Assembly: GCA_034770075.1 (NCBI GenBank)
Contig: CM068378.1
Location: 47,644,508 to 47,708,507, forward strand
Reading direction: 5' to 3'
DNA from: Aralia elata
Lineage: Eukaryota > Streptophyta > Magnoliopsida > Apiales > Araliaceae
DNA length: 64,000 nucleotides
This document shows, piece by piece, positions 37,153 through 47,430 of the stretch (within the stretch, counting starts at the first letter, position 1; every line of letters begins with the position of its first letter). Made by a program: the position numbers and the translations under genes. The notes under the pieces were generated by a model that was not told where the DNA came from, made no database searches, and worked only from the letters and a program-made list of their open reading frames with translations.

Positions 37153-38596
37153 GGTGACACCCCCAAATCCAGGTACTTAATTCCCACTGATTTGGTGTTC
37201 ACTATAACATACATTCAAAACTAACTATCCAATAAAATAACAATTAAGTAAACTTAGAGAAACATCTTCCCAAAATGGGTTACATCTTCAAACTCTTAAA
37301 CAATTAAATCCCAGGTTATCTAAACCTTAATACATCAATGCGGAATAAAACATAAACTAGAACAAGTCTTGTTACAAATAATCATCAAGTAAATAGCAGA
37401 TCTTTAGCTATTTATGCATCCTTCCTTTGCCTTTGCTCGTGGACGGCTCGTCCGACTTTTCTGGCTTAGCTGCAATGTTTAATGCAAGAGTGAGCAAACA
37501 ACTGCTCACAAGTACGATAACAATAACATTTAAATGAAATGGATTTAAACTGAGGAATAATAATTTTCTGAATCTCAGTCAATAAATGATCAAAGTTTAA
37601 AAGCTCGTTAGAATGCTCGATTCAAGGAGAAATAGATTTTAAGATTTAGAAATAATATCTGAGGGTCACAAGACCTCGAACTATGTCCTAGGTTGACAAG
37701 TATTTCTACTGTAACCTTTAACAGTCATATAGACTATGGACCAACATCTCGTACTCAGGGGGATCAGCCCTTTGTACAATGTATTGTGCACAAACATTTT
37801 AACGCTGTAATCTCTTCTTTTCAAAATTCACAAGCTATCTTCTTTCTCAAATTTCACATAACTCTCTCTTTTCTCTGTAGTTCTTCTTTCTCTTTTCTCT
37901 CTGTTCTTCTCTTTTCTTTTCTTTCTTTCAACTGACGTTCTTTTACAAAATGAAAACTGATATAACTTAAAAATATAAACTGATGATTTTAAAAAAAATA
38001 AAAACTGTTGTTTTAAATAATAATAACGTAAAATCCTTAAATTGAATCATCAGTTAGGATTTTCAAAAGCCATAAGACTTTGTTTGGTAAACACTAATAA
38101 GAATAACCTATTATTCTTATGTCTTGTTTGGTAAAACACAATTAAAATAACTCATTTTTCCAACCCAAGGTCATAAGGCCTAGTTTGGAAAAACTAAATT
38201 AAAACTCCTTTCATTTATTTTAATAAAACATTATAACATATAGTTTAAAATGTCACACTTCTAATTTAATTGGACTTATTATTAAATAAATTCAATTAAA
38301 CCTTACCAACTCAAATAATAATTTCATTTAACAAAAATACCAAATAAAATATATTATTCAAATAAATTATTTATTAACATAAATCATTTATTCAAATAAT
38401 TCTTTTCATCATCTAATTTAATTAATAATTAATAATCATCACAAATCATATTCAAGTAACAATTAACACAATTAACTCAACATAAACTTATTTCATAATA
38501 GCTTAATGAATCATCTATTAACTCAATAAATTAACAAAAATATTTATACAACTCAATAAATATTTTTATTAATTCTCAAAAATTGCATTCGTTACA
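37153..38596 (-). repeat. F3 LTR-b, shared middle LTR, 1444 bp
   Basis: It serves as 3' LTR of unit 1 and 5' LTR of unit 2. Compared with LTR-a it lacks one internal block of about 1470 bp (LTR-a 25392-26861), removing the GC words, the stem of the GAGCAAGTT repeats and the splice-donor-like site. The terminal CA is changed to CC. Flanking parts are closely similar to LTR-a and LTR-c. Confidence 0.92.
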
Positions 38597-38707
38597 TCTT
38601 TCCCTCCTTAAAAGGATTCTGTCCCCAGAATCACAACGCAATTATAGTCGTCCGTTACATTCTCCCCTCCTTACAAAGATTCTGTCCCCAGAATCGCAAT
38701 ACAAAGA

Positions 38708-40525
38708 TTAAACAAATAATTGAGGGTAATTCTGCATCATTTGCTCTTCGAGTTCCCACGTTGCTTCTTCAGCACTGTGGTTCCTCCAGATTACCTTAAC
38801 AGAAGGTATCACTTTATTTCTAAGTACTTGCTCCTTCCTGTCCACTATCTAAACAGGTATCTCTTCGTAAGACAAATCTTTCTCAAACTGTATCGGTTCA
38901 TACTCTATGACATGTTTATAATCGGGCTTATACGGTCGTAGAACCGATATGTGGAAGACATTGTGAATGTGGCCTAACTCAGGAGGTAAAGCGACCTCAT
39001 AAGCTACCTCTCCCACCCGTTTCAACACTTCAAAGGGTCCAATAAACCGCGGACTGAGTTTACCCTTTTTACCAAATCTGATTTTCCCTTTCCAGGGAGA
39101 GACTTTGAGAAACACAAAACTGCCTACTTCAAATTTGCGATTTTGTCGGTGTTGATCATCATACTTCTTCTGTCTGTCTTGAGCGGCTATTAGTCTGGCT
39201 CTTATCACGTTGACAATTTCTGCGGTTTGTTGTACCAGCTCGGGTCCCAATAATCGTCGTTCACCAACCTCATCCCAGCATAATGGAGTTCTGCATTTCC
39301 TTCCGTACAATGCTTCATAAGGCGGCATGCCGATACTAGCGTGATGACTATTGTTGTAAGCAAACTCGACCAAAGGTAAGTGATCATCCCAGTTGCCTTT
39401 AAAATCCATGACGCACGCTCGAAGCATATCCTCCAACGTTTGAATTGTTCTTTCGCTCTGGCCATCGGTTTGAGGATGATAGGCTGTACTCATTCGCAAC
39501 TGTGTTCCCAAACAAGCTTGCAAACTCCTCCAAAATTTTGAGGTGAAACGTGGATCTCTGTCTGAGACTATTGACACTGGAACACCGTGCCTTGAGATAA
39601 TCTCTTTGACGTATAACTTTGCCAGCTGATCCAAAGGGAATCTGATTTTGATCGGCAAGAAATGCGCTGACTTTGTCAATCTGTCAACTATGACCCATAT
39701 TGTATCATAACCCTTCTGAGTAGTTGGAAGCCCTACCACAAAGTCCATTGTGATATGCTCCCACTTCCATTCTGGTATCTCCAAGGGCTGTAACAAACCA
39801 CTTGGTCGTTGATGCTCCGCTTTGACTCTCTGACAAGTGAGACACTTCGCAACACACTCAGCAACCTCTCTTTTCATGTTTGGCCACCAAAAATGTTGAC
39901 GAAGATCCTGGTATATCTTTGTGCTTCCCGGGTGAACCGAAAATCGTGAACTGTGAGCTTCGTTTAAAATCTCCTCTTTTATTGCCAATACCGACGGTAC
40001 CCAGATTCTGCCTTCAAATCTCAGCAACCCTTCGGTATCAATTTTGTATTTAAGCTCTTCTCCCTCAAACACTCTTTGCCGAATCTTATCACATTCCACA
40101 TCATGAAGTTGCGCTTCCTTCACCCTTTCTACCAAAGTTGGTTGGGTTTCCATCTGGAACAATTTTTCATTAGGCTCTGCCAGACCCATCACCTCTAACT
40201 CCAATTTAGCCATTTCTGCTACAAGCTTCTCCTGATCAGTTAACAAAAATAGTTTCTCCCGACCTTTTCTACTTAAAGCGTCGGCAACCACATTAGCCTT
40301 TCCCGGATGGTATAGAATTTCACAGTCATAATCTTTGATCAATTCTATGCATCTCCTCTGCCGCATATTCAAATCCTTCTGCGTGAAAATATACTTCAGA
40401 CTTTTATGGTCCGTATATATTTCACACTTCTCCCCATAGAGATAGTGCCTCCAAATTTTTAAAGCAAACACCACGGCTGCTAACTCCAAATCATGGGTCG
40501 GATACCCTTTTTTATAATCTTTTAG
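38708..40525 (-). pseudogene. F3 unit 1 RNase H end, integrase and chromodomain
   Basis: After a TAA at 40526-40528 the frame reopens and runs 546 codons to a TAG at 38849-38851. It has the end of RNase H ([18 protein letters not shown]), the integrase zinc finger [11 protein letters not shown] with [11 protein letters not shown], the catalytic residues in [16 protein letters not shown] and [10 protein letters not shown], and a C-terminal SH3-like part. The core is intact. Past the TAG the chromodomain (IVDRKEQVLRNK, IWRNHSAEEATWE) is open to the stop at 38708-38710. The stop between integrase and chromodomain is identical to unit 2. Confidence 0.9.
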
Positions 40526-43210
40526 TTAGCGCGATGCATATGCAATAACCTTACCATTCTGCATCAACACACAACCAAGTCCTTTATGTGATGCGTCACT
40601 GTACACCACAAAATTTCCTGTATCATTTGGTAAAGACAACACAGATGCCGAACTTAGTCTCTTCTTTAGTTCTTGGAAACTCTCTTTGCACTTATCCGTC
40701 CAAACAAACTTCACTGATTTCCTTGTTAAATTCGTCAACGGAGTGGCGATTCTGGAAAAATCTTGAATAAAACGTCTGTAGTATCCTGCCAGACCTAGGA
40801 AACTCCTTACTTCTGACGGTGTCTTCGGCTGATCCCAGTTCATCACAGCTTCCACTTTAGCTGCATCCACCGAAATCCCGTCTTTATCAATCACATGTCT
40901 AAGAAATTGAACACGCTCCAACCAAAATTCGCACTTCGAGAATTTTGCATACAATTTCTCTTTCCTTAACGCCTCCAATGTCACCCTCAAATGCTCCACG
41001 TGTTCTTCTTGAGTTTTGGAGTAGACCAAAATGTCGTCTATAAATACCACCACAAATTTATCCAGAAATGGTTTGAACACTCTGTTCATTAAGTCCATGA
41101 ATGCTACAGGCGCATTCGTTAAACCAAATGACATAACCAAAAACTCATAGTGACCATATCTGGTTCGAAACGCCGTCTTTGGTATGTCCTCTTTTCTCAC
41201 CTTCAATTGATGGTATCCACTTCGTAAATCTATCTTCGAAAAATATCTTGTTCCCTTCAGTTGGTCAAACAGGTCATCGATTCTTGGCAACGGATACTTA
41301 TTTTTAATCGTGACCTTGTTTAACTCTCTATAATCAATGCAAAGACGCATCGACCCATCCTTCTTTTTAACAAACAATACTGGCGCTCCCCACGACGAAA
41401 CGCTCGGTTGAATATACTTCTTATCTAGCAGCTCTTGCAGCTGCACCATTAACTCCTTCATTTCTACCAGAGCCATTCGATACGGGGCTTTCGATATAGG
41501 GGCCATTCCCGGTGCTAAATCAATTACAAACTCGATTTCCCTATATGGCGGTAATCCTGACAAATCATCAGGAAATACGTCCGCAAAATCCCTAACTACT
41601 GGTATCTCCTCCAGTTTTGCACCCACCTTTCGGGTATCAACTATGTAGGCTAGATATCCTACACACCCTTGTCTCAACATCTTTCTGGCCTGTACCATCG
41701 TCAGACAACTCGTTTGTCTAGGCGACTTGTTGCCATAAAACACTACCTTTGACGGAGTCATAAGGTTTACACACTTCTTTTGACAGTCAATAACTGCCCC
41801 ATGGTTGAACAACCAATCCATTCCCAGAATAACGTCAAACTCCCCAAGACGAATTGGGATCAAGTTTACTGTCATCACATGACCATGAATATCTACCTGA
41901 CAGTTCTTGTGGACAAACCTAACAGGAATCACCTCCCCATTCGCAATTTCTATATTCATGGGGTAATCTAATTCTTCCTGAGGTAACTCTAATTTCTTAG
42001 CAAAATCATCGGATATAAATGAACAAGTAGCACCCGAGTCAAACAATACATAAGCATTAACATTATTGACTGGAATGATACCTGACACTACATCCTTTGA
42101 CTGCACAGCATCCTGCACCGTCATATTGAACGTTCGAGCTGTAGGTCGGTTGGGCTGTGCAGGTCCTGTGATAGTAAGGTTACCTCCACCACCGCTGTTT
42201 CCCTTTCCTGAACTGGCTCCACCTGTCGTTGCTTTCTTAGGGCACTCCCGAGTAAAGTGATCCTTTGACCCACAGATGAAACATGCTCCTTTCTTTGGAT
42301 TAGGGCAATTTGGTGCGATATGCCCCTCCTGCCCGCAGTTGAAGCACACCCTCTTACCTTTTAAACAAGCACCCATATGGCTCTTTCCACAGTTGCTGCA
42401 CACCTCCATCTTCTTCTTCTGGTTACCCTGCTGACTTCCCGCAGAGTTACTATCATTCCATTTCCTCTTCTGGCTACTGCCCCCATGGCTACCACTTGTC
42501 CTGTTTTCACTCTCATTCTTCTTCTTCTTCTGTTCCTGATTGTACTTTGACAGAGCATCACTGCCTCCTTCCGCAATAATTGCCTTCTCCAGCACCGCCG
42601 CAAACGAGTTCAGTTGAAACATTGAAACTCGGCTATACAACCAGGGCTTCAGTCCCTGCTCGAACCTCCTGGCCTTCCGCTCATCCATGTTAACCTGATA
42701 AGGCGCAAACCTCGCCAACTCGTTGAATCTTGCTGCATATTCAGATACCGACATAGTACCTTGCTTAACCTCTAGAAACTGTACTTCCATTTGGTTCTAA
42801 GCACTTGCTGGAAAATAGGTTTCGAAAAATATCTCCTTAAATCGCTCCCACGGAATAATCCCTTGGCCGCCTCGAGTCTTATTTGCTTGCCACCAGTAAC
42901 TAGCTTCTGATTTTAGCATAAAGGTTGAAAATGCCGTCTTTTGGTCCTCGTTGACCCTAGCGACATCAAACACCTTCTCCATTTCCATAACCCACGTTTG
43001 GGCCTCTATCGGATTCATAGACCCTAGAAATTCTGGGGGTCCTACGGCCTTGAAATCTTTGAAAGTCGTGTCCTGGGCTTGGGGCTGATTAGCAAATGCT
43101 CCCGTGAGTAAATCCACCAACTGTTGCATTGGGTTGGCACTGGCTTCTTCTGAGTTGTTGGTCGATCCCTCAAGGGTCTGTTGACGTGTTGGTTGTCTTC
43201 TTGGCGGCAT
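40526..43210 (-). pseudogene. F3 unit 1 gag, protease and RT
   Basis: Starts MPPRRQPTRQQ at 43208-43210. A TAG at 42797-42799 (CAG in unit 2) interrupts gag after 137 codons. The following 754 codons contain the rest of gag with [14 protein letters not shown], protease FDSGATCSF and ILGMDW, RT with [21 protein letters not shown] and [10 protein letters not shown], and the beginning of RNase H ([11 protein letters not shown]), ending at TAA 40526-40528 in the YASR motif. Compared with unit 2 only scattered substitutions are seen. It is the better-preserved unit. Confidence 0.92.
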
Positions 43211-43504
43211 CTTACTGTTAAGAATTCTAGTTATTAGACTATTGCTCCATTACTTAAACATTTAATTCTCAACTTAAACATTTATAAACAACACTTAAAC
43301 ACATAACACATCTGATAAACTTTCACATTTTATTCATTAATTGCTTCAAAATATAATAAAGATAACATCGTGGTTAATTACATTAAATCATCTATCCTGA
43401 CATCACAAAGTTCCAGGATTACATCATTATTCTATCCCATTATATAAACTGGGATTAACAACTTATTAACTCATAAATTTCATAATAACATAACTAATCA
43501 TAGT

Positions 43505-44299
43505 CTATGATGACATTCCACGATGCACAGCTTCCTGGCGCTCCTGCTCCATAATACGTGTCATCATCCTTCGATCCATCATATCTGGATAACGATGAAC
43601 TCGATCCTGAGCTCTGTCTATCGTGGTGTGAAAAATATACTCCATATCATCAATCTTGGCCTTCTTTGACCGCACCTCACACTCAACACGATCTGCGCGG
43701 TTAGCCTCCCTCAACCAAGCAGTCTCAACTCGCGCCCGCTTAACTGACTCCTCTTTCAAATCATCTTGGACAATTTCATTCCTGGCTATCAACTGTCCGC
43801 GTCGATACTCAGACTGTGCTAGCCTCTGCTCAGCCTCTACAAGACGTGATGAAAGGTCTTGAATCTCAACATGCTTCTGCTCTAAACTGGATTGACGTTC
43901 CGCAGCCTGTTCCTCTAACTCCTCCTTTTCCCTCTCTACATGAACCAACTTCCATTCCACATCACCAAGACGTATGTCTAGCTCCTCAATCTCACTGTTC
44001 TTCTGTTCCAAAGCAATCTGCCGCTCAGCCAGCTGCCCCTCTAACCCCTCCACTCTGTCCTGCAACTCTATGTTGCGATCATACACCTGCTCGTACATCT
44101 GAACACCCAAAGTAGATAGTGGTATCTCTTCAGGGTCCTCCTCCTCAGGATCCTCCTCAGGATCAGTCTCAGGCTCATACTCGTGGCCTGTAACTGTAAT
44201 CTATGGGGATGACTGCCTCTACACTAGCTGCTCATGGACTACGTGAATATCTCGGGGCTCCTCATCCCTAGTCTGGCTGGGCTCTCCTCTATCAGCCAT
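43505..44299 (-). pseudogene. F3 ORF0, coiled-coil protein, unit 1
   Basis: The ATG at 44297-44299 starts the same MADRGEPSQTR N terminus as in unit 2. Two early stops (TAG after HEQLV, and a second TAG just after SSP) break the first 40 codons. From residue 64 on, 201 codons are open to GMSS at 43505. An in-frame insertion lengthens the acidic run (PEEDPEEEDPEE). The coiled-coil part is intact through the position where unit 2 has a stop, so the two copies are broken at different places and together show the original length of about 263 aa. It lies about 295 nt upstream of gag. Confidence 0.72.
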
Positions 44300-44300
44300 C

Positions 44301-44316
44301 CTGACAACAAAATTTT
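44301..44316 (-). other. Candidate splice acceptor before ORF0, unit 1
   Basis: AAATTTTGTTGTCAG|G directly before the ORF0 ATG. With the LTR-c donor at 46123 it would define an 1823-nt leader intron. A second acceptor-like TTCTTAACAG lies at 43215, four bases before the gag ATG. Confidence 0.4.
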
Positions 44317-44520
44317 AAGTTTTAATTACTAATCGATAATACTCGCGAGCACATAAGTTTGTTATCAAATAAGCACATAGCACATAATCATTTTATTGTC
44401 TTTTATGAATTTCCGTAATTCATTCCTTAGAACTCGATAAGAGTTTATCACCTCTATATTTTCTATCTTCTAAAAGGCTACTACCCTAAGGTTTTCCCCA
44501 CCTAAAGGTTCATAACCTAC

Positions 44521-44534
44521 CAGCTCTGATACCA
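44521..44534 (-). promoter_or_regulatory. Primer-binding site, tRNA-iMet type, F3 unit 1
   Basis: The minus strand reads TGGTATCAGAGCTG, three bases inside the LTR-c end GTCACA. Confidence 0.87.
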
Positions 44535-44537
44535 ACC

Positions 44538-46978
44538 TGTGACACCCCCAAATCCAAGTACTTAATTCCCACTGATTTGGTGTTCACTATAACATACATT
44601 CAAAACTAACTACCCAATAAAATAACAATTAAGTAAACTTAGAGAAACATCTTCCCAAAATGGGTTACATCTTCAAACTCTTAAACAATCAAATCCCAGG
44701 TTATCTAAACCTTAATACATCAATGCGGAACAAAACATAATGTAGAACAAGTCTTGTTACAAATAATCATCAAGTAAATAGCAGATCTTTAGCTATTTAT
44801 GCATCTTGCCTTTGCCTTTGCTCGTGGACGGCTCGTCCGACTTTTCTGGCTTAGCTGCAATGTTTAATGCAAGTGTGAGCAAACAACTGCTCACAAGTAC
44901 GATAACAATAACATTTAAATGAAATGGATTTCAACTGAGGAATAATAATTTTCTGAATCTCAGTCAATAAATGATAATCATGATAGTAACCTTGCTTGAA
45001 TATCAATAAGCTAAGGTCGATAAGCTCGCTCAATATAAATGAACTTGCATTGAATAATTTAACAAGTTAAAAGAAAGAACAACTTGCTCAACATAAAAGT
45101 AATAAATTGAGATAAGGAACTTACCTCAAGCGTAGATTACAAATTTAAGTAATTCATGATCCTTAAACAACCTAAACATTTAATTGTAAAATGGTAATAT
45201 AATTAGTCACAAAATTAAAAGCATTCTAAGCTTGCTCTTTTATCATAACATCTCATTTAGCAAACCATAATCAACAAGTACTAGTTTAGCAACTATCTTG
45301 GAAAATCTTTTAGTCATTTAATACATTAATATAAGTTTAATTATGCATTATAACTTCCAAGAAAAGGAAACAAAATAATTTTTTTTTAACAGTAGTGTTT
45401 CTCGCCGGGGCGAGAAAAAACTTAAGAAAATTGTCGCCGGGGCGAGAGGATCGTCGGGGCGAACTTTTGCTTAACAAATTTGTCGCCGGGGCGAAGAAAT
45501 CAGTTCATTTCTCTCGCCGCGGCGAGAGACTTGACTGTCGTCTTCCCCAGCTCGCGAATCAGTGAAAACTTAGGCCAATTTGGCCAAATTTTCTGAATTC
45601 TACCATCCAGAAAATAAATTAGATATACCCAGACATCATATATGATACAAAACATTTACCCAACATGTTTCTAATCAATCTAAGCATTATAAAACACATA
45701 ATCAACCAATTTAAAACCAAAAATTCACTGTTAAAATCAAATATTCAAGTTTTAACCATTTTCATGAAATCAAGCTCTGTAAATTCATTTTTCAACCAAT
45801 TAAAACCATTCTTCTTGCATTATTCATGTTTTTCATCATACAATCATAAACAATTATTAATTAACCAATTAATAACCAAATGGAATCATTAATTTTCATA
45901 CAACTATGCCATACATGAAATAAAGCTCTGTAAAAACTAAAATTAAATTCTAAAATATATTTTCATGAATTAAAACCTTCAAATAGAGTTTTAATCATCA
46001 TATAATCATCACGTAATCATCTATTTTACATAGCTATCAATTATAATAAAAAAAATCACATATTAAACCAATGAATATTTTTACAGAGAACCAAATATTG
46101 ATATACAGAGAAGGGTATTATACCTTCTATTTGATTAAAAGAAAAGCTTGATTAACACTCTCCTTGCTTGAACTTCTACCTTCAATCTCTTCTCTTCAAA
46201 ATTCATAAGCTATCTTCTTTCTCAAATTTCACATAACTCTCTCTTTTCTCTGTAGTTCTTCTTTCTCTTTTCTCTCTGTTCTTCACTTTTCTTTTCTTTC
46301 TTTCAACTGACGTTCTTTTACAAAATAAAAACTGATATAACTTAAAAATATAAACTGATGATTTTAAAAAAAATAAAAACTGTTGTTTTAAATAATAATA
46401 ACGTAAAATCCTTAAATTGAATCATTAGTTAGGATTTTCAAAAGCCATAAGGCTTTGTTTGGTAAACACTAATAAGAATAACCTATTATTCGTATGTCTT
46501 GTTTGGTAAAACGGAATTAAAATAACTCATTTTTCCAACCAAAGGTCATAAGGCCTAGTTTGGAAAAACTAAATTAAAACTCCTTTCATTTATTTTAATA
46601 AAACATTATAACATATAGTTTAAAATATCACACTTCTAATTTAATTGAACTTATTATTAAATAAATTCAATTAAACCTTACCAACTCAAATAATAATTTC
46701 ATTTAACAAAAACACCAAATAAATTATATTATTCAAATAAATTATTTATTAACATAAATCATTTATTCAAATAATTCTTTTCATCAACTAATTTAATTAA
46801 TAATTAAATTAGAATAATCATCACAAATCATATTCAAGTAACAATTAACACAATTAACTCAACATAAACTTATTTCACAATAGCTTAATGAATCATCTAT
46901 TAACTCAATAAATTAACAAAAATATTTATACAACTCAATAAATATTTTTATTAATTCTCAAAAATTGCATTCGTTACA
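44538..46978 (-). repeat. F3 LTR-c, 5' LTR of the array, 2441 bp
   Basis: Sense start TGTAACGAATGC at 46978, end GGGGGTGTCACA at 44538. It lacks about 464 bp present in LTR-a (25173-25637) and one GC word. The donor-like AGAAG|GTATAAT lies at 46123. It has five GC words near 45400-45530. Confidence 0.92.
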
Positions 46979-46983
46979 GTAAC
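46979..46983. other. Target-site duplication GTAAC, right of F3 array
   Basis: GTAAC after the LTR terminus GTTACA, identical to 24733-24737. Confidence 0.9.
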
Positions 46984-47430
46984 TATACACCAAGGAAATA
47001 AACAATAACCCACATTAAAAAGTATTCGATTCGTAGGTATAAAACCTACTCATCAAATACCCCCAAACTTAAACTATTGCTTGTCCCCAAGCAACACAAT
47101 ACAACACAATGTCTTAAATGCAACTATTAACAATCGTGCCTACGAATCCAACCAATAGCTAGTATGAATCTTAACTTTTAGCCTCAGAGATATCAACAAA
47201 ACACTTGAAACTGTAAATCCAATAAATATGAACTAGTAATCCCAATCAATCAAACAATATACACCTGTCATTACCCGAGTTGTGCGTGTGTGCTCATTAA
47301 TAAATTTAACTAAACATATCTCAAACTTAGCCACATAACCAACTCCACTGCAAGAATAATCTGTTTAACGATTCAAATTTAGCAAATACGACAATTTCAG
47401 CTAAAACTACGCAATCGCTAAGCATGAGGG
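46984..47430 (-). repeat. F5 unclassified repeat, right block
   Basis: Continuation of the target repeat. On the minus strand TTGCTTGGGGACAAGCAA and AAGTTTGGGGG precede TATTTGATGAG near 47059, a likely polypurine tract and LTR start. 47065-47430 would be the 3' internal end. No open frame. The copia LTR begins at 47431. Confidence 0.55.

Larger units (their letters stand above)
24738..46978 (-). mobile_element. F3 chromovirus tandem array: LTR-unit-LTR-unit-LTR
   Basis: Three F3 LTRs (44538-46978, 37153-38596, 24738-27657) alternate with two internal regions in the same minus orientation. The outer ends are flanked by one perfect 5-bp duplication (GTAAC), so this is one insertion locus, not two insertions. 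Such a structure is expected as the reciprocal product of the unequal LTR-LTR recombination that makes solo LTRs. Each unit holds primer site, ORF0, gag, protease, RT, RNase H, integrase and a chromodomain. The chromodomain and MPPRR-type gag fit the Tekay lineage. Unit 2 is further split by an F4 solo LTR. Confidence 0.92.

Noticed and set aside
16728..46978. F2 and F3 as one family
   Set aside because: They share domain order and LTR ends, but gag N termini, LTR sequence, LTR GC words and the presence of ORF0 differ clearly.
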